A DNA stretch of 64,000 nt from contig NZ_LMPT01000018.1 of NCBI RefSeq assembly GCF_001424425.1, positions 124,001 through 188,000 on the forward strand. The letters are read 5' to 3'. A program made the position numbers and the translations under genes. The notes under the pieces are model-generated. The model searched no databases. It had not been told where the DNA came from and saw only the letters and a list, made by a program, of their open reading frames with translations. Positions 1 to 6,949 of the stretch are shown piece by piece; the stretch's first letter is position 1; every line of letters starts with the position of its first letter. Source of the DNA: Acidovorax sp. Leaf191 (GTDB taxonomy: Bacteria; Pseudomonadota; Gammaproteobacteria; Burkholderiales; Burkholderiaceae_C).

Positions 1-1
1 G

Positions 2-523
2 CTGCCGCCCTGGAAGACCGTGAAGCAGAACGTGATGTTCCCGCTGCTTGCGTCGCGCACGGTGGGCAAGAAGGAGGCCGCCGAGCGGGCCCTGCACTAC
101 CTGGCCAAGGTAGGGCTTGATAAATTTGCCGATGTGCACCCGCACCAGCTGTCGGGCGGCATGAAGCAGCGCGTGGCCATTGCCCGGGCGCTGGCGATGC
201 AGCCCCGCATCTTGCTGATGGACGAGCCCTTCGCCGCGCTGGATGCGCTCACGCGCCGCAAGATGCAGGAAGAGCTGCTCGCGCTGTGGGACGAGGTGCG
301 TTTCACGCTGCTGTTCGTCACGCATTCGATCGAAGAAGCGCTGGTGGTCGGCAATCGCATCGCGCTGCTGTCGCCACACCCCGGCCGCATGCGCGCCGAG
401 ATCAACAGCCACGACTTTCACCTGGGCAGCCTGGGCGGTGCCGCCTTCCAGGCCACGGCGCAGCGCATTCACCACCTGCTGTTCGAAGAAGAAACAACCC
501 AAGAAGGGCACACGCAGCCATGA
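2..523 (+). CDS. ABC transporter ATP-binding protein (SsuB/TauB/NrtD type), 5' end missing
   Basis: This is the ATPase of an importer of the nitrate/sulfonate/taurine class, energising the permease next to it. The reading frame is open to the left edge, so the Walker A part lies outside the window. Visible here are the Q-loop stretch [11 protein letters not shown], the ABC signature LSGGMKQR, Walker B ILLMDEP with D-loop, and the switch histidine in FVTHS. The stop overlaps the permease start (ATGA), so the two are translationally coupled. Neighbouring monooxygenase and amine oxidase genes suggest an organosulfur or organonitrogen substrate. The family is secure; the substrate is inferred. 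Confidence 0.92.
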   Translation: MPPWKTVKQNVMFPLLASRTVGKKEAAERALHYLAKVGLDKFADVHPHQLSGGMKQRVAIARALAMQPRILLMDEPFAALDALTRRKMQEELLALWDEVRFTLLFVTHSIEEALVVGNRIALLSPHPGRMRAEINSHDFHLGSLGGAAFQATAQRIHHLLFEEETTQEGHTQP

Positions 524-1392
524 GCCCACTTTTGCACCCGCCCGTGCGGCCCGAGTACGAGCGCACCCTGGAGCCGTTTCGCGATGTGCCGGTGGAGCGC
601 GCGCTCCCTTGGACAGACCGCATCTGGGGCCAGGAGTGGCTGCGCAAGGCGGTGATCCTGGCGGTGCTGGCCGCCGTGTGGGAGGTGGCAGCGCGCTGGC
701 AGAACAACGATCTGCTGCTGCCCACGTTCAGCGCCACGATGAAGGCGTTGGCCGAAGGCCTCTGGAGCGGCGAGCTGATCGAGAAAGTGCGCCTGTCGCT
801 GGTCGTGCTGGTACAGGGCTATGTGGCTGGGGTGGTGCTGGCGTTCGCGCTGACCACGCTGGCGGTGTCCACCCGGCTGGGCCGCGACCTGCTGGGCACG
901 CTCACGTCCATGTTCAACCCGCTGCCCGCCATTGCGCTGCTGCCGCTGGCGCTGCTGTGGTTTGGCCTGGGGCGGGGCAGCCTGGTGTTCGTGCTGATCC
1001 ATTCGGTGCTGTGGCCGCTGGCGCTCAATACCTACGCGGGTTTTCAGGGTGTGCCCGAGACCCTGCGCATGGCCGGCCGCAACTACGGGCTGCGGGGCAT
1101 TCCGTATGTGCTGCAGATCCTCATACCCGCTGCGCTGCCGGCCATCCTGTCCGGCCTGAAGATCGGCTGGGCCTTTGCCTGGCGCACGCTGATCGCGGCG
1201 GAGCTGGTGTTCGGCGCATCGTCGGGCAAGGGCGGCCTGGGTTGGTACATCTTCCAGAACCGCAACGAGCTCTATACGGACCGCGTGTTCGCGGGGCTCG
1301 TCATGGTGGTGCTCATCGGGCTGCTGGTGGAGAGCCTGGGCTTTGCCACGCTGGAGCGGCTGACCGTGCGCAAGTGGGGGCAGCAGCGCTGA
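520..1392 (+). CDS. ABC transporter permease (SsuC/TauC type)
   Basis: This is an inner-membrane permease of 290 residues with a binding-protein-dependent transport fold. After a hydrophilic N-terminus of about 50 residues come roughly six hydrophobic segments. The cytoplasmic EAA-like loop that contacts the ATPase is around [12 protein letters not shown]. The start chosen is the ATG overlapping the ATPase stop; the longer open frame upstream only overlaps the ATPase gene. No periplasmic binding protein is present in the window, so it probably lies to the left. It likely imports a sulfonate, taurine or similar small organic compound for the two oxidoreductases downstream; this is inferred from context. 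Confidence 0.92.
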   Translation: MSPLLHPPVRPEYERTLEPFRDVPVERALPWTDRIWGQEWLRKAVILAVLAAVWEVAARWQNNDLLLPTFSATMKALAEGLWSGELIEKVRLSLVVLVQGYVAGVVLAFALTTLAVSTRLGRDLLGTLTSMFNPLPAIALLPLALLWFGLGRGSLVFVLIHSVLWPLALNTYAGFQGVPETLRMAGRNYGLRGIPYVLQILIPAALPAILSGLKIGWAFAWRTLIAAELVFGASSGKGGLGWYIFQNRNELYTDRVFAGLVMVVLIGLLVESLGFATLERLTVRKWGQQR

Positions 1393-1473
1393 GCGCGGTG
1401 GCGGCTTGCCCGGGCCCAGGGCGGGGCGTGCAACCTTCTTCTTTCATTCTCGACGAGCGCAACGCCTTATCCC

Positions 1474-2826
1474 ATGCCGACACCTTCTCCCACCATGCAC
1501 CTGGGCGCCTTCTTCTTCGGCGTGGGGCACCACCTGGCCGCCTGGCGCCACCCGGACGTGAACCCCGGTGCGGCCAGCTCCATCGCGCAGCTGCGTGCAT
1601 GGGCGCAGATTGCCGAAGCCGCCAAGTTCGACGCCATCTTCTTTGCCGACAATGTGGGCCTGCCGGGCCCGCCCGATGCGGTGGTCGCCAAGAACGCGCT
1701 GTGGTACCCGATGGAGCCGCTGCTGGCCCTGTCGGCACTCTCGCAGGCCACGGAGCGCATCGGCCTGGTCGCCACCGTGTCCACCACCTACCTGCCGCCC
1801 TACCACCTGGCGCGCAAGTACGCCACGCTCGACCAGGTCAGCGGCGGGCGCGCGGGCTGGAACCTGGTCACGTCGGGCAGCGACTTCGAGGCGCGCAGCT
1901 TTGGCCTCGACAAACAGCTCGACCATGCGCACCGGTACGCCCGAGCGCACGAGTACGTGCAGATCGTCAAAGGCCTGTGGGACACGTGGGAGGACGATGC
2001 CTTCATCCACGACAAGGCTGCCAACCAGTTCTTCGACCCCGAGCGCCTGCACCGCGTGGCGTTCGACGGCGAGCACTTCAAGGTGCATGGCGGCCTGCAG
2101 ACGCCGCGCTCGCCGCAGGGCTACCCGGTGCTGGTGCAGGCCGGCTCGTCCAGCGACGGGCAGGACCTGGCTGCGTCCGCCGCCGAGGTGGTCTTTACCG
2201 CGCAGCAGACGCCCGAGGCTGCGCGCGCGTTCTACCAGTCGCTCAAGGGGCGTCTGCCAGCGTATGGCCGCACGCCGGACCAGCTCAAGATCCTGCCCGG
2301 CATCTCACCCTTCGTGGGGCGCACGCAGCAGGAGGCCCAGGACAAGTTCGACCAGCTGCAAGGCCTCATCGACCCGGTGCTGGGCGTCGGGCTGCTGTCC
2401 ACCTTTCTGGGCAATGCCGACCTGTCCGCGTACCCGGTCGACGGGCCGTTTCCGCAAGACCTGCCAGTCACCCAGGGCTGGCAGAGCCGCCAGGAATTGT
2501 TCGCCAAGATGGCGCGCGACGAGGGGCTGAGCATTCGCCAGCTGTACGAAAAAGTGGCCGGCGCGCGGGGCCACTGGACGATGGTGGGCACGCCCGAGAC
2601 CATCGCCGACCAGCTGGAGCACTGGTTCACCACCGGGGCGGCCGACGGCTTCAACGTGCTGGCGCCGACGCTGCCCCATGGCCTCAAGGACTTTGCCGAG
2701 CTGGTGGTGCCCGAGCTGCAGCGCCGTGGCCTGTTCCGCAAGGACTATGCAGGCACGACCTTGCGCGAGCACCTGGGCCTCGCGCGGCCCGCGCACCCTG
2801 CGCGGCGTGCCGGGGCCACGGCATGA
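1474..2826 (+). CDS. FMN-dependent monooxygenase, NtaA/SnaA/DszA family
   Basis: This is a 450-residue LLM-class flavin-dependent monooxygenase of the NtaA/SnaA/DszA branch. These enzymes use FMNH2 from a partner reductase and O2 to attack sulfonates, sulfones, dibenzothiophene sulfone or aminopolycarboxylates. The family opening MHLGAFFFGVGHH begins at residue 8, and the typical GWNLVTS and YPVLVQAGSS segments are present. The length fits the family. A start at residue 8 (position 1495) is also possible because no strong ribosome site precedes either ATG. It lies between the ABC permease and an amine oxidase, so it probably oxidises the imported compound. The exact substrate is unknown, and no flavin reductase gene is visible in the window. 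Confidence 0.9.
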   Translation: MPTPSPTMHLGAFFFGVGHHLAAWRHPDVNPGAASSIAQLRAWAQIAEAAKFDAIFFADNVGLPGPPDAVVAKNALWYPMEPLLALSALSQATERIGLVATVSTTYLPPYHLARKYATLDQVSGGRAGWNLVTSGSDFEARSFGLDKQLDHAHRYARAHEYVQIVKGLWDTWEDDAFIHDKAANQFFDPERLHRVAFDGEHFKVHGGLQTPRSPQGYPVLVQAGSSSDGQDLAASAAEVVFTAQQTPEAARAFYQSLKGRLPAYGRTPDQLKILPGISPFVGRTQQEAQDKFDQLQGLIDPVLGVGLLSTFLGNADLSAYPVDGPFPQDLPVTQGWQSRQELFAKMARDEGLSIRQLYEKVAGARGHWTMVGTPETIADQLEHWFTTGAADGFNVLAPTLPHGLKDFAELVVPELQRRGLFRKDYAGTTLREHLGLARPAHPARRAGATA

Positions 2827-4052
2827 GTTCGCCCACCCACGATATCCCCCACTACGACGCCATCGTGGTAGGCCTGGGAGCGGTGGGCTCCGCCACGCTG
2901 TACCAGCTGGCGCGGCGCGGTGCGCGCGTGCTGGGCCTGGACCAGTTCGCCCCGCCGCACAGCCTGGGCTCGTCGCATGGGCAGACCCGCATTACCCGCC
3001 TGGCCGTGGGCGAGGGCGAGCAGTACGTGCCCCTGGTGCGGCGCTCGCACGAGATCTGGGCGGAGCTGGAGGCCGCCACCGGCCAATCCATCTACACCCG
3101 CACCCATGGCCTGGTGCTGGGCCCGCGCGACGGCGCGGCCCCCCGCGCGGGCAAGCCCGATGATTTCGTGCGCCAGACCATCGGCATTGCACAGCGCCAC
3201 GGCATTGCGCACGAGGTGCTGGACACGGCCGACCTGCGGCGCCGCTACCCGCAGTTCAAGCTGCGCGGCGACGAGTTCGCCTACTGGGAGCGCGATGCAG
3301 GTTTCGTCCGCCCCGAGGTGGCCATCGGCGCCCAGCTGCAGGTGGCGCAGACGCACGGCGCCGAGGTACATATCCACGAAACGGTGCTGTCCCTGGAGAC
3401 GCAGGGCGATGCAACGGTGGTCACCACCACGCGCGGCACCTACCGCGCGGACCAGGTGGTGCTGGCCGCGGGCGCATGGCTGCCGCAGCTGGTGCAGGCG
3501 GGCGGGGCGCTGCACAGCGCACCACTGGCCGGGCAGTTGAGCGTCTACCGCCAGGTGATGTTCTGGTTCGACATCGGTGCCGATACCGATGCGTTCTCGC
3601 CTGCGCGGTTTCCGGTGTTCATCTGGGCGCAGGGGGATGAGGACGGCCCTGCGTTCTACGGCTTTCCGGCCGTGGGGCCCGGTGCTCCCGCCTTGAAGAT
3701 TGCCACCGCCCAGTACCAAGCCACCACCACGCCCCAGGCGGTGGACCGCACGGTCGCCCCTGGCGAGGTGGAGGAGATGCTGCGGCGCTACGTGCAGCCG
3801 CGGCTCCATGCGCCCGAGGCGAAGTTCTCGCAGGCCCATGTGTGCCTCTACACCGTCTCCCCCGACCACGGCTTCGTCATCGACCGCCTGCCGGGATGGC
3901 CGGGCGTGCATGTGGCGTCGCCGTGCTCAGGGCACGGCTTCAAGCACTCGGCCGCCATTGGCGAGGTGCTGGCGCTGCGGGTGCTGGGGCTGCCGGAATG
4001 GGCGGACCTCTCGACCTTGTCGGCAGGGCGGTTTGCGCCGGCGGGAGCCTGA
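2823..4052 (+). CDS. FAD-dependent amine oxidase, SolA/MSOX-like (N-methyltryptophan/sarcosine oxidase family)
   Basis: This is a 409-residue oxidase of the monomeric sarcosine oxidase / N-methyl-L-tryptophan oxidase family, which oxidises secondary amines with O2 using covalently bound FAD. The N-terminal Rossmann motif is GLGAVGSATLYQLARRG, followed by the family-typical GSSHGQTRITR. Cys341, in VCLYTVSPD, sits where the family attaches FAD, followed by the C-terminal SGHGFK motif. Its ATG overlaps the monooxygenase stop (ATGA), so it is the last gene of the operon starting left of the window. It may cleave an N-alkyl product of the monooxygenase; this is inferred from context. Confidence 0.88.
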   Translation: MSSPTHDIPHYDAIVVGLGAVGSATLYQLARRGARVLGLDQFAPPHSLGSSHGQTRITRLAVGEGEQYVPLVRRSHEIWAELEAATGQSIYTRTHGLVLGPRDGAAPRAGKPDDFVRQTIGIAQRHGIAHEVLDTADLRRRYPQFKLRGDEFAYWERDAGFVRPEVAIGAQLQVAQTHGAEVHIHETVLSLETQGDATVVTTTRGTYRADQVVLAAGAWLPQLVQAGGALHSAPLAGQLSVYRQVMFWFDIGADTDAFSPARFPVFIWAQGDEDGPAFYGFPAVGPGAPALKIATAQYQATTTPQAVDRTVAPGEVEEMLRRYVQPRLHAPEAKFSQAHVCLYTVSPDHGFVIDRLPGWPGVHVASPCSGHGFKHSAAIGEVLALRVLGLPEWADLSTLSAGRFAPAGA

Positions 4053-4217
4053 GCGGCGCGCACCCAGCGCGACACCCTGTCGAGGATGATGGCTGCCTGC
4101 AGATCGTCTAAGGATGTTTAGGTAATTTTGAACGGAGTTTTTATTCGTTTGTGATCGATGACTGGGCCCGTAGATTCGATGGCTATCACCACCGAATTCA
4201 TTGCCAGGAGCCATTTC

Positions 4218-4697
4218 ATGACCTACGAAACCGCAGACGCCGTGCTGCCCACCGCCCTGGAGCAGGTGCGCCAGGCGTCGGTGGAGCAAGGACTCTCTTA
4301 TGCCGGCGGCGTGAAGCCACCCGCCGCGTGGGACCTGGTGCGCGAAGGCCAGGCCCTGCTGGTGGATGTGCGCTCCGCCGAAGAGCGCAAGTTCGTCGGC
4401 CACGTGCCCGGCAGCCTGCATGTGGCGTGGGCCACGGGCACGGCGCTCACCCGCAACCCCCGCTTCGTGCGGGAGCTGGAGGCCAAGCTCGCCAAGGACG
4501 GCGGCAAGGACGCCGTGGTGCTGCTGCTGTGCCGCAGCGGCAAGCGCTCGGTGCTCGCGGCCGAGGCGGCAGCGGCCGTCGGCTTCCGCCATGTGTTCAA
4601 TGTGCTCGAAGGCTTCGAGGGCGAGATCGACGACCGCCAGCAGCGCGGCGGCAGCGATGGCTGGCGCTTTCATGGCCTGCCGTGGGTGCAGGACTGA
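4218..4697 (+). CDS. Rhodanese-like sulfurtransferase
   Basis: This is a single-domain rhodanese of 159 residues. Such proteins carry sulfane sulfur on an active-site cysteine, here Cys105 in the loop CRSGKRS. The start is ATG 4218 because AGGAG at 4206-4210 lies seven bases before it; an ATG 20 codons upstream has no such site. It is followed 23 bases later by a serine acetyltransferase and then by an encapsulin shell and cysteine desulfurase. It is therefore well placed to receive or pass on persulfide sulfur released by the desulfurase. The rhodanese assignment is firm; the link to the compartment rests on gene order. Confidence 0.9.
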   Translation: MTYETADAVLPTALEQVRQASVEQGLSYAGGVKPPAAWDLVREGQALLVDVRSAEERKFVGHVPGSLHVAWATGTALTRNPRFVRELEAKLAKDGGKDAVVLLLCRSGKRSVLAAEAAAAVGFRHVFNVLEGFEGEIDDRQQRGGSDGWRFHGLPWVQD

Positions 4698-4720
4698 GCA
4701 GCGCAGCGCACAAGGCACCC

Positions 4721-5659
4721 ATGGCAAATTTCCACATCGAGCAGATCGCCGCTTCGCTGAGCGAGGTGCGCCGCGAATGGCGCGAGGCGCAAAAGAGATC
4801 GCAGGAGCCGGGGGGCCGCGAGTTCCCCTCGCGCGACGCGCTGGCCCAGGTGGTCGAGCAGCTCAAGGGCGCGCTCTTTCCCATGCGCCTGGGGCCCTAC
4901 GACCTGCGCCAGGAGAGCGAAGACTTCTACGTGGCGCACACGCTCGACACCGCGCTGCACACGCTGTTCACGCAGATCAGCCTGGAGCTGACGTACAGCG
5001 CCCGCCACGAAGAGCGCGACGCCGACGGTGTGCAGGACCAGGCCCAGCAGGTCGCGCAGGCGTTTGCGCAGTCCCTGCCGCAAATCCGGCGCCTGCTCGA
5101 CAGCGACGTGCTGGCCGCCTACCAGGGCGACCCCGCCGCGCGCAGCGTGGACGAAGTGCTGCTGTGCTACCCCGGCGTGCTGGCCATGATCCACCACCGC
5201 CTGGCCCACTGCCTGTACCGGCTGGGCCTGCCGCTGCTCGCGCGCATCGTGTCCGAGCTGGCGCACAGCCACACCGGCATCGACATCCACCCCGGTGCGC
5301 AGATCGGCGCTGGCTTCTTCATCGACCACGGCACGGGCGTCGTCATCGGCGAGACCGCCGTCATCGGCCAGCGCGTGCGCCTGTACCAGGCGGTCACGCT
5401 GGGCGCCAAGCGGTTCCCTACGGATGCCCAGGGCGTGCTGCAAAAGGGCCTGCCGCGCCACCCGGTGGTCGAGGACGACGTGGTCATCTATGCGGGCGCC
5501 ACCATCCTCGGGCGCGTCACGCTGGGCAAGGGCGCGGTCATCGGCGGCAATGTCTGGCTCACGCATGACGTGGCGCCCGGCGGCAACGTGACGCAGGCCA
5601 GCAGCCAGGAGTCGGGGCGCACCCCCCGGCCTGCGGCCGCCGCCGAGGCACTGCCATGA
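4721..5659 (+). CDS. epsC: Serine O-acetyltransferase, EpsC/SrpH type
   Basis: This 312-residue enzyme transfers acetyl from acetyl-CoA to L-serine, giving O-acetylserine for cysteine synthesis. The N-terminal 160 residues are helical. The C-terminal part is a left-handed beta-helix of hexapeptide repeats, with the catalytic region FFIDHGTGVVIGETAVIG and a disordered tail. This longer form is the one commonly found beside family 2A encapsulins (SrpH of the Synechococcus sulfur-regulated plasmid genes). The start is ATG 4721, 23 bases after the rhodanese stop; a longer open frame to the left overlaps the rhodanese gene. It probably supplies cysteine, the substrate of the desulfurase encoded two genes downstream. 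Confidence 0.93.
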   Translation: MANFHIEQIAASLSEVRREWREAQKRSQEPGGREFPSRDALAQVVEQLKGALFPMRLGPYDLRQESEDFYVAHTLDTALHTLFTQISLELTYSARHEERDADGVQDQAQQVAQAFAQSLPQIRRLLDSDVLAAYQGDPAARSVDEVLLCYPGVLAMIHHRLAHCLYRLGLPLLARIVSELAHSHTGIDIHPGAQIGAGFFIDHGTGVVIGETAVIGQRVRLYQAVTLGAKRFPTDAQGVLQKGLPRHPVVEDDVVIYAGATILGRVTLGKGAVIGGNVWLTHDVAPGGNVTQASSQESGRTPRPAAAAEALP

Positions 5660-5928
5660 CCACCACGCTCATCAAAGGTTTCGGCATTGCGGTACGCCAG
5701 TCGCGCGAGGCCCAGGGCTGGTCGCAGGAGCGTCTGGCCGAGCACTCGGACCTCAACCGCTCCTACGTCGGCGAGGTCGAGCGCGGCCGCGTGATCGCGT
5801 CCCTGGTCACCATCGAAAAGCTCGCGGTGGCATTGGGCGTGACGCCTTCCACGTTGGTCACGCGCGGCGAGGTGGTGCACACCGCCAACCTGGTGCGCGG
5901 CCTGCAGTTGGCGGCTATAGCCTGTTGA
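5656..5928 (+). CDS. XRE-family helix-turn-helix regulator
   Basis: This is a 90-residue single-domain DNA-binding protein of the Cro/CI (XRE) type. The helix-turn-helix lies in about residues 12-66, with the usual SQERLAEHSDLNRSYVGEVERG pattern shortened here to its key parts, SQE, YV and VERG. Its ATG overlaps the stop of epsC (ATGA), so it is co-translated with the sulfur enzymes and is the obvious candidate for local control. No effector domain is present. The gap to the shell gene is 82 bases and may hold a promoter it controls. Its targets are not known from sequence. Confidence 0.88.
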   Translation: MTTTLIKGFGIAVRQSREAQGWSQERLAEHSDLNRSYVGEVERGRVIASLVTIEKLAVALGVTPSTLVTRGEVVHTANLVRGLQLAAIAC

Positions 5929-5945
5929 AGCCCGGCCGCAGAGCT

Positions 5946-5974
5946 TTGACACTCAGCGCCGCAGTTTCATCTTT
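5946..5974 (+). promoter_or_regulatory. Possible promoter for the encapsulin shell gene
   Basis: A perfect TTGACA lies at 5946-5951 in the short gap before the shell gene, with an AT-richer stretch near 5969-5974 at 17 bases spacing (ATCTTT, a weak -10). A ribosome site GGAG at 6000-6003 follows, seven bases before the shell ATG. It could let the shell and cargo be made separately from the upstream enzymes. The -10 match is poor. Confidence 0.3.
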
Positions 5975-6010
5975 TTTCCCTTTCAGTTTTCAACCACACG
6001 GAGTTCTCAC

Positions 6011-6943
6011 ATGTCGGCAACAGTGGGCGGTACCACCGCACTCGGCGATCACGCAGCAAGGCAACTCGCCAACGCGACCAAAACAGTCCCCCAACTGGAG
6101 ACCATCAGCCCGCGCTGGCTGACGCACCTGCTGCAGTGGGTGCCGGTCGAAGCGGGCATCTACCGCCTCAACAAGGTCAAGAACCCCGAGGCGATCAAGG
6201 TCGCATGCACCGCCAAGGAGTCCGAGAACCAGCTGCCGCGCACCTTCGTGGACTACGAAGAGAACCCGCGCGAATATTTCCTCAACGCCGTGAGCACCGT
6301 GCTCGACGTGCACACCCGCGTGTCGGACCTGTACAGCAGCCCGCACGACCAGATCAAGGAGCAACTGCGCCTCACGATCGAGACGATCAAGGAAAACCAG
6401 GAAAGCGAGCTCATCAACAATCCCGACTACGGCCTGCTGGCCCAGGTGACGGAAGAGCAGCGCATCTTCCCGCTCACCGGCGCGCCCACGCCCGACGACC
6501 TGGACGAGCTGCTGACCAAGGTCTGGAAGGAGCCCGCGTTCTTCCTGGCGCACCCGCTGGCCATTGCGGCCTTCGGCCGCGAAGCCACCCGCCGTGGCAC
6601 GCCACCGCCCACGGTGAGCCTGTTCGGCTCGCAGTTCATCACCTGGCGCGGCATCCCGCTGATCCCGTCCGACAAGGTGCCCGTGGCCGACGGCAAGAGC
6701 AAGATCCTGCTGCTGCGCGTGGGCGACAAGCGCCAGGGCGTGGTCGGCCTGTTCCAGCCCGGCCTGCCGGGCGAGCAGGGCCCCGGCCTGTCGGTGCGCT
6801 TCATGGGCATCAACAACCATGCCATCGCGTCCTACCTGATCTCGCTGTACTGCTCGCTGGCCGTGCTGACCACCGACGCCCTGGCGGTGCTCGATGACGT
6901 CGAGATCAACAAGTACCACGACTACCCTGATACCTACAAGTAA
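6011..6943 (+). CDS. Family 2A encapsulin shell protein (SrpI-like, HK97 fold)
   Basis: This 310-residue protein is recognised as a family 2 encapsulin shell protomer, which self-assembles into an icosahedral compartment with the phage HK97 capsid fold. The N-terminal arm contains ATKTVPQLETISPRWL, and the central region includes FVDYEENPREYFLNAV. The length and the absence of a cyclic-nucleotide-binding insertion place it in the 2A type rather than 2B. Only six bases separate its stop from the cargo start, so shell and cargo are made together. Upstream lie epsC, a regulator and a rhodanese. In studied homologues the compartment holds cysteine desulfurase and is induced by sulfur limitation or accumulates sulfur. 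Confidence 0.92.
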   Translation: MSATVGGTTALGDHAARQLANATKTVPQLETISPRWLTHLLQWVPVEAGIYRLNKVKNPEAIKVACTAKESENQLPRTFVDYEENPREYFLNAVSTVLDVHTRVSDLYSSPHDQIKEQLRLTIETIKENQESELINNPDYGLLAQVTEEQRIFPLTGAPTPDDLDELLTKVWKEPAFFLAHPLAIAAFGREATRRGTPPPTVSLFGSQFITWRGIPLIPSDKVPVADGKSKILLLRVGDKRQGVVGLFQPGLPGEQGPGLSVRFMGINNHAIASYLISLYCSLAVLTTDALAVLDDVEINKYHDYPDTYK

Positions 6944-6949
6944 TCCGCG

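Noticed and set aside
243..4052. A single very long plus-strand open frame spanning four genes
   Set aside because: It only bridges the frame of the amine oxidase through upstream genes in another frame. The real gene starts at 2823 with an ATGA overlap and a normal N-terminus.
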